Shown: positions 34,673-44,909 of the stretch, piece by piece | Layout: each line of letters starts with the position of its first letter | Position numbering within the stretch: position 1 is the stretch's first letter | NCBI GenBank assembly: GCA_902810755.1 | Contig: CADDYT010000009.1 | Span: 1 to 64,000, forward strand | DNA length: 64,000 nt | Source of the DNA: Chloroflexota bacterium | Lineage (GTDB): Bacteria > Chloroflexota > Ktedonobacteria > Ktedonobacterales > Ktedonobacteraceae | Direction: 5' to 3' | Made by a program: the position numbers and the translations under genes | Notes under the pieces: generated by a model | Told to the model about the DNA's origin: nothing | Seen by the model: only the letters and a program-made list of their open reading frames with translations | The model's database searches: none

Positions 34673-35446
34673 ATGCCGGTTGATAATGACCTCTATAACC
34701 GCATGAGCGATACCTGGTGGGATGAGAATGAGGTGTTCAGCATGTTGCTGCTGTGGCTGAACCCGGTACGCTTCGGCTATTTCCGGCGGATATTGATCGA
34801 GCAGTTGAAGGTAGAGCCACGCGGGAAGGAGACGCTGGATGTTGGCTGCGGCGGCGGGCTGCTGGCCGAGGAGTTCGCGCGCCTGGGCTGCAAGGTGACG
34901 GGCATTGATCCGTCTGAGCGTTCTCTTGTCACCGCCAGGGCGCACGCGCAGCAATCGGGGCTGGATATCACCTATCTCGCGGGCGTCGGCGAGCAGTTGC
35001 CGTTCGCCGATGCCACATTCGATATCGTGTATTGCTGCGATGTACTGGAACATGTAAGCAATCTGGCGCAGGTCGTCGGCGAGATCGCCCGCGTCCTCAA
35101 ACCGGGCGGCATCTTTTTCTACGACACGATCAACCGCACGCTGCTGAGCAAGCTTGTTCTAATCAAGATGGCGCAGGAGTGGCGGCCCACACGCTTCATG
35201 CCGCCTAACCTGCACGACTGGCGGCAGTTCATCAAGCCGCGAGAACTGATCGCTATCATGCAGCGCAACGGACTCGCCAACCGGGATCTGAAGGGCATGA
35301 CCCCGGCGGCCAATCCTATCACGATCCTGCGCACCTTGCTGAAACGCAAGCGCGGGGAAATTTCCTACGCCGAGGCGGGGAAAATCCTGAGATGGCAGCA
35401 GAGCAACAATCTGTCGGGGTCGTACATGGGGTATGCGCTGAAGTGA
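34673..35446 (+). CDS. UbiG-like SAM-dependent O-methyltransferase
   Basis: 257 residues. SAM-binding motif I LDVGCGGGLLAEEFARLG, acidic end of strand 2 in VTGIDPSERSL, motif II FDIVYCCDVLEHV and motif III RVLKPGGIFFYDTINRT. The N-terminus (NDLYNRMSDTWWDENEVF) and the tail (NLSGSYMGYALK) resemble UbiG, which methylates ubiquinone precursors. Because this lineage is expected to use menaquinone, the real substrate may be another phenolic compound. ATG 34673 has AAAGGA 8 nt upstream. Confidence 0.85.
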   Translation: MPVDNDLYNRMSDTWWDENEVFSMLLLWLNPVRFGYFRRILIEQLKVEPRGKETLDVGCGGGLLAEEFARLGCKVTGIDPSERSLVTARAHAQQSGLDITYLAGVGEQLPFADATFDIVYCCDVLEHVSNLAQVVGEIARVLKPGGIFFYDTINRTLLSKLVLIKMAQEWRPTRFMPPNLHDWRQFIKPRELIAIMQRNGLANRDLKGMTPAANPITILRTLLKRKRGEISYAEAGKILRWQQSNNLSGSYMGYALK

Positions 35447-35580
35447 GAGGATATACTGTGAGAGAACAGAGAGCGGGCGCAGTAGTAGCTCATCCTGAAA
35501 CTCCCTGTGGAAAGTACCCGTGAGATAAACAAATACTGGTTTGTAGAAAACAGGTGCGAGAGCGTGTTTGGGAAGACAGG

Positions 35581-36192
35581 ATGCAGAACGGGAAGTTTCA
35601 ACTGTGGCCCTGGGAGAAGACAGGGATTAGTCCGGGGGAGTATATCTATTCACTGAATAGCCTCAAACGTTTTGTAGAAATTGTCGATATCAGTCAACTC
35701 CATACATTAGAAGATGTCGCGGCGGTGGCCTCGCTGGTCGGGCATGGTTTGACGGTTATAGCAAGGGCAAAGGGGAGGGAAAGCGAGGAAAGAACGGCAT
35801 ACTTTGAAGCGCGAGCCGATGATCCGTTCGGGGAGACGCAGACAGTCTATACCTTCAGGACGCTGTTACATAATCGTGAACTGAGCGTGACCGTGAAGGG
35901 CGGCTTTGCTACACTCTCAAGGTTTACCGTAATCGGCTTCCAGAGCTACCAGCGCGAAGAGATGCGGATTGCGCTGCCGTCGGATAGAGATATTGCCTTC
36001 GGGAATGTGCCGAATGTTGACGAGGACAGCGTGTATGCCATCAGCGCCCGGGGGACAAAGCGGGAGAAGTTTTTGCCGCTGGCAGAGCCGTACAATGCTG
36101 ATGTGCAGCAGAGGTTTACGCGCATTGTGAAAGCGTGCGTGGAAGATTTTGTGCGGGCGCTGCTCGCTCACTCTGCTCAGGCTTCTCAATAG
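35581..36192 (+). CDS. Protein of unknown function
   Basis: About 203 residues from ATG 35581, just after GGAAGACAGG. Soluble, alpha/beta-like, with no signal or membrane segment. Segments include LWPWEKTGISPGEYIYSLN, a FVEIVDISQLHTLEDVAAVA helix and a beta stretch (YTFRTLLHNRELSVTVKGG). Not recognised. The Rpn-type nuclease gene follows after 86 nt in the same direction. Confidence 0.6.
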   Translation: MQNGKFQLWPWEKTGISPGEYIYSLNSLKRFVEIVDISQLHTLEDVAAVASLVGHGLTVIARAKGRESEERTAYFEARADDPFGETQTVYTFRTLLHNRELSVTVKGGFATLSRFTVIGFQSYQREEMRIALPSDRDIAFGNVPNVDEDSVYAISARGTKREKFLPLAEPYNADVQQRFTRIVKACVEDFVRALLAHSAQASQ

Positions 36193-36278
36193 AAAGACAA
36201 AAGTCATCCTTTTATGGTCAGGGAACCAGCAGTATGATATGATGCTGGCACTACAATGCAGGGGGGAATACACTGCCC

Positions 36279-37178
36279 ATGACCAGCTCCAATCAGCCTT
36301 ATGATAGTTCGATGAAAGCCTTACTCAGGGAAGACACCGCTGCCATCCTGGCCTATTTCTTGCCGGGAGCGACCTTGATCGAGCCATTGGATATCGAGGT
36401 GCTTCCTGCCCCCAGACGGGTGGATCGAGCCTACAGCATGCACTATCGCAACCTGCCGCACATCTTCCATCTCGAATTCCAGGTCGGCGCCGACGCGCTC
36501 ATGGCTTATCGCATGCACGCCTACCATGCCGAACTGCTGCTGCAATACCTTCGTCCCGTTATCTCAATGGTGATCTACCTCTTCAAAACCGACGTTGTTG
36601 AGCCAGTGTTGAAAGAGATGAGCGGAGACGAGGAACTGCTCCACTTCCACTTTCGGGTTGTCCCTCTCTGGCATATAGATGGTCGGCAGTTTGTGGAAGA
36701 CCATGCCATCAGCATGTACACGCTGTTGCCCACCATGAAAAACGTCGACGCGCGGCTTCTTCTGCAGGCGATCGACGAGATGATACAATATTATGGAGAC
36801 AATGAACGCAAGTTAGCGCGGCGCCTGTTCTGGTTGAACCTGTTTCTCAGGAGGAGTGAAATGATTACACCCGAAGACAAAAGCAAAGTTCAGCAGCGTC
36901 TCGATGTTTTCGACCAGCTCATCGAAGAGGATGAGTTTATCCAACAGCAACGGGCATTGGGTCGAGAAGAAGGTCGAAATGAGGGAAAAAGCGAAGCAGC
37001 GCAGCAAATATTGATAAACCTGGTGCGCAGGCGTTTTCCTGCACTGGTACCACTGGCGCAACAAAAGGCGGAGCGTACGGCGCAACTGGCCGCGCTCAAT
37101 GAAACGATCAATGCGCTCGCAGATACCTTCGATGAAACTGTAGCACGAGCGATACTCAGTTCGCAGCCTGCTGCTTAA
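36279..37178 (+). CDS. Rpn/PD-(D/E)XK-family putative nuclease
   Basis: 299 residues. The N-terminal domain (about 10-150) resembles Rpn-type recombination-promoting nucleases: RVDRAYSMHYRNL with the metal-binding Asp, then FHLEFQVGADALMAYRMHAY giving the E-x-Q pair in place of E-x-K. The C-terminal region (about 205-300) is charged and helical (GREEGRNEGKSEAAQQILIN), then RRRFPALVPLAQQKAERT, as in DUF4351-like tails. Related proteins are common in repeat-rich cyanobacteria and Chloroflexota. No terminal inverted repeats or transposase partner are seen, so it is annotated as a resident gene. Confidence 0.72.
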   Translation: MTSSNQPYDSSMKALLREDTAAILAYFLPGATLIEPLDIEVLPAPRRVDRAYSMHYRNLPHIFHLEFQVGADALMAYRMHAYHAELLLQYLRPVISMVIYLFKTDVVEPVLKEMSGDEELLHFHFRVVPLWHIDGRQFVEDHAISMYTLLPTMKNVDARLLLQAIDEMIQYYGDNERKLARRLFWLNLFLRRSEMITPEDKSKVQQRLDVFDQLIEEDEFIQQQRALGREEGRNEGKSEAAQQILINLVRRRFPALVPLAQQKAERTAQLAALNETINALADTFDETVARAILSSQPAA

Positions 37179-37227
37179 CCTCTTCTGCTCGCGCTCATGC
37201 CGGGTAAGGCTGGAAGCTGATTTCGGC

Positions 37228-37803
37228 TTATCTTCCGAATGGTACCTCTCTTATAGCTGAATATCTTGCCCCTGTACGCGCCAGTTCGCTCTTCATGACA
37301 GCGAGGGCGTTGACGTGGTAAGGCGGCGAGGGCCGAGAGAGGCGTGGGTCGGCGAGCAGACGCTGCAAGACTTGCTGCTCGTCGGGGGTGAGCGGGGCTT
37401 TGATGCGGGCAAGCGTGAGATGGGGGGAGAAGGGGCGTTTCTCGACTGCGAAGCCGTGCTGCTCTAGCTGGCGGTTGAGAGTGCGCTGAAGCTGGTTGAG
37501 TCTGCCGAGCTGATCCTCAATGCCCATCCAGAGGACGCGGGGGGAGCGCGAAGAGCCAAAGACGCCGGGGTGGGTGAGTCGGTAGGTAAAGGGGGGTGCA
37601 GAGCTGGCGGCGGCTTCAGTGGCGGCGATGGCCTGCGCAAGTTGTTCATCGTCCAGTTCGCCCAGGAAAGCAAGGGTGAGGTGGATGCCTGCAGGGTTGA
37701 CCCAGCGCAGGGAGGGCAAGGCCAACGCCATCTCGCGAATGACTTCGCTGAGATAGCGTTGCACGGCTTCGTTGAATTCAAGCGCGATAAATGTTCTGGT
37801 CAT
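37228..37803 (-). CDS. thpR: RNA 2',3'-cyclic phosphodiesterase
   Basis: 191 residues of the 2H phosphoesterase superfamily. Both catalytic H-x-T-x motifs are present: GIHLTLAFLGEL (about residue 41) and FSPHLTLARIKAP (about 127). Members open 2',3'-cyclic phosphates and were first described as 2'-5' RNA ligases; here cyclic phosphodiesterase activity is the expected role. It begins 13 nt after the ftsH stop, so it is the second gene of an ftsH-thpR transcript. Confidence 0.93.
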   Translation of the reverse strand: MTRTFIALEFNEAVQRYLSEVIREMALALPSLRWVNPAGIHLTLAFLGELDDEQLAQAIAATEAAASSAPPFTYRLTHPGVFGSSRSPRVLWMGIEDQLGRLNQLQRTLNRQLEQHGFAVEKRPFSPHLTLARIKAPLTPDEQQVLQRLLADPRLSRPSPPYHVNALAVMKSELARTGARYSAIREVPFGR

Positions 37804-37816
37804 TTTCGCTCTTTAT

Positions 37817-39664
37817 TTATGCGGCATCGCCGAAGAGCATGGCGTCGAGTTCGGAGCCGTCGATGGTTTCGACTTCGATGAGATGCTCGGCGATGGCGAT
37901 GAGTTTATCTTTTTTCTGGCGCAGGATGTCGAGCGCGGTCTGGTAGGACTGGTCGACGAGGCGGGCGACCTCCTGGTCGATGCGGGCAGCGGTCTCCGGG
38001 CTGATGGTGGCATTGCCCTCAGCATCCTTTTTCATGAGGATATTGCCGAGCGGACTCATGCCGAACTCGCAGACCATACGGCGCGCGATGTTGGTCACGT
38101 ACTCAATATCCTGACTGGCGCCGGTGGTGATGTCGCCAAAGATGATCTCCTCCGCCGCGCGCCCGCCCATGGCGCCGGCCATCTTTGCGAGTAGTTCGGA
38201 ACGGCGCATGAGATAGCGGTCTTCGGATGGCGACTGTACGGTCACGCCGAGAGCCATACCCCTGGCGATGGCCTGCACTTTGCGCACCGGGTCGGCGCCG
38301 GGCATGGAACGCATGACGATGGCATGGCCGACCTCGTGGTAGGCGATGATGGCTTTTTCGGCCTCGGTAATCACGCGGCTCTTGCGCTCCGGCCCGGCCA
38401 TAACGCGCAGGATGGCCTCTTCAAAGTCGTCTTTCTGGATAACCGTTTTGCCGCGCCGGGCGGCGAGCAGCGCGCCCTCGTTGAGCATGTTGGCGAGGTC
38501 GGCGCCGGAGAAACCGGCGGTCTGGCGCGCCAGATCGTGCAGGGTGACATCCTCGGCCAGCGGCTTGCCCTGCGCGTGGACTTCCAGGATGGCGAGACGC
38601 CCGCGAATATCGGGCTTGTCCAGCATGACCTGGCGATCGAAGCGACCGGGGCGCAACAGAGCGGGGTCGAGGACATCTGGCCGGTTGGTGGCGGCGATGA
38701 CGACAACGTTGGTATCCTTCTCGAAGCCATCCATCTCGACGAGCAACTGATTGAGCGTCTGCTCGCGCTCATCGTTGCCGCTCAGGCCGGAATTATTGCG
38801 CTGGCGGCCAACGGCATCGATTTCGTCGATGAAGACGATGCAGGGCGAGTGGTCTTTGGCCTCTTTGAAGAGGTCGCGCACGCGCGCTGCGCCAACGCCG
38901 ACGAACATCTCGACAAATTCAGAGCCGCTCACGCTATAGAAGGCGACATTGGCCTCGCCGGCCACCGCACGGGAGATAAGCGTTTTGCCCGTGCCGGGCG
39001 CGCCGACGAGCAGCACCCCTTTGGGAATGCGAGCGCCCATGCTGGTGAAACGTTCCGGGTACTTGAGAAATTCGACAATCTCCTGTAGCTCGGCCTTCGC
39101 CTCTTCCACCCCTGCCACATCTTTGAAAAGGACGGATGGATGCGATTCGTTGAAGCGCCTGGCCCGCGAACGCGCAAAGGGCATAACCTGACCGCCAATG
39201 CCGCCGCGACGAATCAAAAAGAGTACCGTCCCGGCGATGACCGCGATCAGGAGCAGATCGAGCAGCCCCTGCACCCACTGGGAAGATTGTCCGTCATTTA
39301 CCGTCACTGCCACACCATCGCGGCGCAGTTCATCCGTTACCGTCTGCCCATCCTCTTTAACCGCGTGATACTGCTGCCCGTTCGTCCCGGTGGCGTAAAT
39401 ATCACTGCCGCTGAGCGTAACCGCCTTCAACTGGTGGTGATCGGCCATGTTGAGGACGCTGCTGATTGGCAGTTCCCGCACATTACCCTGCCCGACGGTG
39501 ATATTGACGACACGGGCGACCGCAAAGCTAATCAGCGCGACCCCCAGCAAGACGAACAGGGCTGGCAGCCCGACCCGCAGCCAGAGATTACGCTTCTTTG
39601 TTTTCTGCGTTGAACGCGGGCTGTCTGGCCCGCCTGGTGGATTTCCCTGTGGAGGCATTTCCAT
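37817..39664 (-). CDS. ftsH: ATP-dependent zinc metalloprotease FtsH
   Basis: 615 residues; membrane AAA protease that degrades misfolded and regulatory membrane proteins. TM1 about 30-51, extracytoplasmic domain 52-130, TM2 about 133-151. AAA module: Walker [12 protein letters not shown], pore [14 protein letters not shown], Walker [24 protein letters not shown]. Protease: zinc site HEVGH and third ligand region in TTGASQDIE. It lacks the long polar tail of E. coli FtsH. The start has only a weak ribosome site. thpR follows. Confidence 0.97.
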   Translation of the reverse strand: MEMPPQGNPPGGPDSPRSTQKTKKRNLWLRVGLPALFVLLGVALISFAVARVVNITVGQGNVRELPISSVLNMADHHQLKAVTLSGSDIYATGTNGQQYHAVKEDGQTVTDELRRDGVAVTVNDGQSSQWVQGLLDLLLIAVIAGTVLFLIRRGGIGGQVMPFARSRARRFNESHPSVLFKDVAGVEEAKAELQEIVEFLKYPERFTSMGARIPKGVLLVGAPGTGKTLISRAVAGEANVAFYSVSGSEFVEMFVGVGAARVRDLFKEAKDHSPCIVFIDEIDAVGRQRNNSGLSGNDEREQTLNQLLVEMDGFEKDTNVVVIAATNRPDVLDPALLRPGRFDRQVMLDKPDIRGRLAILEVHAQGKPLAEDVTLHDLARQTAGFSGADLANMLNEGALLAARRGKTVIQKDDFEEAILRVMAGPERKSRVITEAEKAIIAYHEVGHAIVMRSMPGADPVRKVQAIARGMALGVTVQSPSEDRYLMRRSELLAKMAGAMGGRAAEEIIFGDITTGASQDIEYVTNIARRMVCEFGMSPLGNILMKKDAEGNATISPETAARIDQEVARLVDQSYQTALDILRQKKDKLIAIAEHLIEVETIDGSELDAMLFGDAA

Positions 39665-39892
39665 GTGGACTCTGTGTACCCTTCTATGCTGCTTGCTACT
39701 GTACAGACTATTCTGCCGCTGTTACACTTAAGCTGTATCTACATTGTTCTTTCTGTACATCGATGTATCTTTATGTCTTTTCCAGACATGTGGCTAGTAT
39801 ATCCCAGATAGTACAGGTTATGCAAGAGAATTGTGGGCGAATCTGGTACTTTGGTAATATTTTGATAAGAATTCGCTGAGAAACTGCTGAGT

Positions 39893-39948
39893 AAAGCCCT
39901 GACCCCTGTCATGCTTCGCAGCACTCACAATGACAGGGTCAGGGCTTT
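39893..39948. repeat. Family B extended hairpin (copy B7)
   Basis: A 20-bp stem with one bulge: AAAGCCCTGACCCCTGTCAT at 39893 pairs with the sequence ending AGGGCTTT at 39948, enclosing the TTCGC core. It sits in the 567-bp gap between the divergent ftsH and the MFS gene. The gap also has AT-rich sequence (CAATATAATATAG near 40040) that may hold the MFS promoter; no gene is seen in it. Confidence 0.7.
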
Positions 39949-40231
39949 GTACGGGTAGGTATTTTTACTGAGATAGATATATATTGCTGCTATTGTTATT
40001 ATCCCCCGGAGCATGTATACTTCACTTTATAGTCCTGTCAATATAATATAGTCGGCAGGGTTTCTGCCAGATTGAGAGGTGCGTTCTACCTGTTAGGCGC
40101 GCATGTAATGTACTCGTGTCATCTCCTACCGTTGTTTAGCGGCGTTATCCCTTCCCTGTTGGCTCGCAACAGGCATTTTCTATGCAGATGCAGTCCGTTT
40201 GATTGATGGAACCATCAGAGAGGAGTTTCAC

Positions 40232-41488
40232 GTGAGTAGCTCATCGGCAGCTTCTTCCTCATTGCCCAATCGCTGGGTGATAGCCGGCGCTGCGTTTCTC
40301 ATGCAGCTTGCCCTGGGTGCAGTCTATGCCTGGAGCGTCTTCCTGACGCCGGTCATGAAGCTCTACAACGCCTCGAAACCGGCGGCGAACCTGACCTTTA
40401 CGCTGACGCTGGTCGCGCTGGGCGTGACGGCGGGCTTCGGCGGCTACCTGAATAACCGCTTCGGGCCGCGCACGATTGCGACCGCCGCCGGGCTTCTCTA
40501 TGGCATCGGCGTCATCCTGGCGGGCTTTTCCGCGCCCAACCTGATCGTTCTTTACCTGACCTACGGCATTATTGGCGGCATTGGCCTCGGCCTGGGCTAT
40601 ATTGTGGCGCTGGCCATGCTGATTAAGTGGTTCCCGGACCGGCGCGGCTTTATTACCGGGCTGGCGGTGGCCGGTTTCGGGGGCGGCGCGCTGATTACCG
40701 GGCCAGTCGCAGCCGCTTTGATCAAGTCGGTGGGGGTAGAGACGACCTTCATCTACCTGGGAATTGCCTACCTGGTCATTGTGGTGGCGGCTGCGCAGTT
40801 TTTCCGCCGCGCCCCGGATGGCTTTGCCCCTGCGGGTTGGACGCCTTCGGAGAAGCAGCAGGCGGTCAGCTCTGCCCGTGAATACACGCTGCCGGAGGCC
40901 CTGCGCTCTCCGCGCTGGTACCTGCTCTGGCTGATCCTGACGCTGAACGTCACCGCCGGGGCGGCGCTCATCTCGGTGGCCTCGCCGCTGGCGCAGAAGT
41001 TCACCGGCGTCACGCCCATCACTGCCGCTTTGATCGTCAGCGTCATCTCGATATTCAATGGCGTGGGTCGTCTCTTCTGGGGCTGGCTCTCCGATACGAT
41101 TACGCGCCCTCTGACCTTCCTGAGCCTCTTCCTCATCCAGGTGGTAGTCTTTGCCCTCATGCCCTCAGTGACCAACTTCACCTTACTGCTGGTTCCGGCG
41201 GCCATCGTCGGCCTGTGCTATGGCGGCGGCTTTGGCACCATGCCCGCCTTCGCCGCCGATTTCTTCGGCCCGAAGAACGCCGGCACCATCTACGGCGCCA
41301 TGCTCACCGCGTGGAGCGCGGGGGCGATCATCGGCCCGTTGCTGATCGCCAGTATCGATTATAAACTGGCATTGTACATCATTGCCGTCATCATGCTGGT
41401 GAGCGCGGTGCTGCCTCTGATCGCTCGCGTACTGGCAAACAGACAGGCCAGCGAGAATATGGCCCGGATCGCCACCGGCGGCAGGTAA
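40232..41488 (+). CDS. MFS transporter, oxalate/formate antiporter-like
   Basis: 418 residues from GTG 40232, which follows AGAGGAG by 6 nt; a TTG at 40199 has no ribosome site. Twelve hydrophobic helices. Typical family segments: GAAFLMQLALGAVYAWSVFL at TM1, FGGYLNNRFGPRTIA in the motif A loop, GIIGGIGLGLGYI, IKWFPDRRGFITGLAV, and GMPAFAADFFGPKNAGTIYG-like sequence in the second half. The formate dehydrogenase operon follows 208 nt downstream on the same strand, so formate or another small carboxylate is a reasonable substrate; this is inference. Confidence 0.85.
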   Translation: MSSSSAASSSLPNRWVIAGAAFLMQLALGAVYAWSVFLTPVMKLYNASKPAANLTFTLTLVALGVTAGFGGYLNNRFGPRTIATAAGLLYGIGVILAGFSAPNLIVLYLTYGIIGGIGLGLGYIVALAMLIKWFPDRRGFITGLAVAGFGGGALITGPVAAALIKSVGVETTFIYLGIAYLVIVVAAAQFFRRAPDGFAPAGWTPSEKQQAVSSAREYTLPEALRSPRWYLLWLILTLNVTAGAALISVASPLAQKFTGVTPITAALIVSVISIFNGVGRLFWGWLSDTITRPLTFLSLFLIQVVVFALMPSVTNFTLLLVPAAIVGLCYGGGFGTMPAFAADFFGPKNAGTIYGAMLTAWSAGAIIGPLLIASIDYKLALYIIAVIMLVSAVLPLIARVLANRQASENMARIATGGR

Positions 41489-41696
41489 TTGCGGGAATGC
41501 TTCAAACAGGGAAGCAGGCAGGGCAGAGATACCATTTGCTTTGCCTGCTGCCTCTCTTTTCCGGGCAAAAAACGTACACGTGACCTGTCACGGCGTGGTA
41601 CAATAGTAGTAGCAGCCAGTAAGGCCGTAAACGTGGGAATTACGCAGCTTCGTCACCGATGTTTGTCTTCTTTCAACTAGTTCAAGGAAGTGTTCT

Positions 41697-44600
41697 ATGG
41701 AAGAACGGATTCCACTACCAGAGCCGGTTCAAACAGTTATTGCAGAGGCGCTTCAAATCGGCTCCAGAACTCAACCATTCAGCGTTGAGAGCGTTGAGAA
41801 AGCCCCCCGTATCCGTGATGCACAGCTGTTTCACAGCGTCTGCCCGTACTGCGCGGTGGGCTGCGGCCTGAATGTCTATGTTAAAGACGGCAGGGTCATC
41901 GATATCGAGGGCAATCCCGATAGCCCGATCAATCACGGCACGCTCTGCCCGAAGGGCGCATCGACCTTCCAGTATGCCATCAACCCCAGCCGCCAGACGC
42001 ACGTTATGTACCGCGCGCCCTATAGCGATCACTGGGAGAGGAAGTCGCTGGAGTGGGCGATGGAGCAGATCGCGCAGCGCATCAAGGAGACGCGCGACCG
42101 CACCTTTGTCGAACGCTTGCCCGATGGGCGCGAGGTCAACCACACGCTGGCGATTGAATTGCTGGGCGGGGCGACGCTGGACGTTGAAGAGAACTATTTG
42201 ATGAAGAAACTCTTCAACGGTGGCCTCGGCATTGTCCCCATCGAGAACCAGGCCCGTATATGACACAGCTCCACCGTACCCGGTCTGGGTACATCGCTTG
42301 GACGAGGTGGGGCCACCACTTTCCCGCAGGACCTGGTCAACAGTGACTGTATTCTGATTATGGGCAGCAACATGGGCGAGGCCCATCCGGTCGCCTTTGC
42401 CAATGTCGTCAGGGCTAAAGAGCGGGGCGCGAAGGTCATTCACGTCGACCCGCATTATTCGCGCACCTCGGCGCTGGCCAATCTCTATGTTCCTATTCGC
42501 GCAGGCAGCGATATCGTCTTTCTGGGCGCGATCATTCGCTACCTGCTGGAAAACAATCTCTACTTCCACGAGTATGTGGTCAACTATACAAACGCTTCGG
42601 CGCTCGTTGATGAGCGATACCGCGATACGGAAGACCTGGACGGTATTTTCTCCGGCTACGACCCGCAGACGGGGAACTATGTCGATCAGGGAACCTGGGA
42701 CTACCAGCGCGACGCCAATGGCTGGCCATTGACGGATCCGACGCTGCAAAATCCGCAGTGCGTCTTCCAGATTATGCGCCGCCACTTCGCGCGCTATACG
42801 CCGGAGATGGTGGAGCAGGTATGCGGCGTGCCGCGCGAACAATGGGAGGCGGTGGCGCGCACGCTGGCCGAGAACTCCGGGCGCGAGCGCACGAGCGCGC
42901 TGTGCTACGCCGTCGGCTGGACACAGCAATCGAAGGGCGTGCAGATCATTCGTGCGGGGGCAATTATGCAGCTTCTGCTGGGCAATATTGGCCGTCCCGG
43001 CGGCGGCATCATGGCCCTGCGCGGCCACGCCTCTATTCAGGGTTCGACCGATGTGCCGACGCTCTACGATCTGCTCTCCGGCTATATGCCGCAACCTGCG
43101 GCGATGCTGGAGCCACAGGTGCAGGCCTCGGAAGACAGACCAACGGTTACGACCTGGGGTGAGGCAACCGGTAAACATGCCAGTTCCCTGCCACAGCAAA
43201 CGCTGGACGAGTATCTGACTTCTGCCGGGCAGAAATTTGGCTGGTGGTCGAACATCCCCGCCTACATGCGCAGCCTGCTTCGCGCATGGTATGGCACAGC
43301 CTCAGAGGAGGAGGACGGCAATTGCTGCTATCGCTGGATTCCCAAGATTACCGGCGATCATTCCCACCTGGTGACCACCTACGATATGCTGGCCGGCAAA
43401 GTCAACGGCATGATCCTCTTCGGCGAGAATCCCGCCGCCGGTAGCACCGATTCTCGTCTGCAACGCAAAGCCTTGCAGCAATTGGACTGGATGGTTGTTC
43501 TCGATCTCTATGAAACAGAGACGGCGGCTTTCTGGTATAAGGGGCCGCAGCACTCGCCGGATATCGTGGATCCGAGCCAGATCAAGACGGAGGTCTTCTT
43601 CATCCCGGCGGCTTCCTCGGTGGAGAAAGAGGGAACGTTTACCAATACGCAGCGCCTGTTGCAGTACCGCGATAAGGCGGCTGATCCCCCTGGCGAGGCT
43701 CGCTCAGACCTCTGGTTCGTTTACAATATAGGCAAGCGGCTGAAGCAGTTGTACGCGGGCAGCACGCTGCCGCGAGATGAGGCTATTCAGGCGCTGACCT
43801 GGGATTATGAGAAAGAGGGCGCGAGCGTTCCCGGCGAACCGGATGCGCTGCTGGTTCTCAAAGAGATCAACGGCTACTACGTCTTCCCGCCTGAGCAGGG
43901 GGAGGGTGAGAAACGCGGGCCATACAGTCTGCGCGATGCGCCCCATGTTCCCGGTTTCACGGCGCTGAAGGCTGATGGCACGACGGCGTGCGGCTCGTGG
44001 ATTTATAGCGGCGTCTATCCCGCTCCCGACAATAACCGCGCGGCCTCACGCATCAACACGGGCAGTCGCACCTTCCTGGAATGGGGCTTTTCCTGGCCTG
44101 CCAACCGGCGCATTCTCTATAACCGCGCCTCGGCGGATCCGCAGGGGCGTCCCTGGTCGGAGCGCAAGAAGTATGTCTGGTGGGACGAGGCGGAGCAGAA
44201 ATGGACGGGCTATGATGTGCCGGACTTCCCGGTTAACAAACCGCCGAGCTACAGGCCACAGCCCGGAGCAGTCGGCATAGACGCGCTCTCCGGCACGGAC
44301 CCGTTTATTATGAAGCCCGATGGCAAAGGCTGGCTCTATGTCCCCAAAGGGCTGCGCGATGGCCCGCTGCCGGCGCACTATGAGGCGGCAGAATCGCCCG
44401 TGCATAACCCTGTTTACGCTCAGCAGAGCAATCCTGCCGCCCGCTACTTCAGCGGCATGCCGCTCAACACGCTGGCGAGCGTGGGCGACGAACGCTATCC
44501 CATCATCATCACCACCTATCGCCTGACGGAACATCACGTCAGCGGGCAGATGACGCGCTGGCTGCCCTGGCTCGACGCGCTGCAACCGGCGCTCTTCGCG

Positions 44601-44894
44601 GAGATCAGCCCGGAACTGGCGGCGGAGAAAAAGATCAAGCATGGCAGCTATATCATCATCAGCACGCCGCGCGGGGAGATCGAGGCGAGAGCGATGGTCA
44701 CGCGGCGCGTGCGGCCCCTGCGTATGAAAGGCCGTCTCGTGCATCAAATCGGCCTGCCGTTCCACTGGGGCTATCAGGGACGCGTGACGGGCGGCATTAC
44801 CAATGACCTGGCACATATGGTGCTGGAACCAAATGTGAGTATTGAAGAGGCGAAGGCGTTCACCTGCAATATTCGCCCCGGCAGACTGCTTTAG
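41697..44894 (+). CDS. fdhA: Formate dehydrogenase catalytic subunit, selenocysteine at 189
   Basis: One reading frame of 1065 residues interrupted only by TGA at 42261-42263, read as selenocysteine 189. Before it is IENQARI and after it HSSTVPGLGTSLGRGG, matching the ENQAR-U/C-H site of formate dehydrogenases; a few codons later comes MGSNMGEAHPVAFANV. The N-terminal [4Fe-4S] Cys are C49, C52, C56 and C84. The molybdopterin region continues to FHWGYQGRVTGGITND near the end. There is no twin-arginine signal at the N-terminus, so it is expected in the cytoplasm. ATG 41697 has AAGGA 9 nt upstream. fdhB follows after 15 nt. Confidence 0.95.
42261..42292 (+). promoter_or_regulatory. UGA selenocysteine codon and SECIS-like hairpin
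   Basis: TGA at 42261-42263; 12 nt later GTACCC (42276-42281), pentaloop GGTCT, GGGTAC (42287-42292). A small hairpin at this distance with a G/U-containing apical loop is what bacterial SelB recognises. Confidence 0.75.
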
Positions 44895-44909
44895 AGGAGG
44901 TGTGCGCTT

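Noticed and set aside
36279..37178. Insertion sequence carrying the Rpn-type gene
   Set aside because: No terminal inverted repeats or target duplications are visible; the gene has no DDE transposase domain.
42261..42359. Apparent stop codon splitting formate dehydrogenase into two genes or a pseudogene
   Set aside because: The frame is open on both sides, conserved residues continue across the UGA, and a SECIS-like hairpin follows. Selenocysteine is the simpler reading.
41715..43199. Long minus-strand open frame opposite fdhA
   Set aside because: Antisense shadow with Arg/His-rich composition; fdhA on the plus strand is certain.
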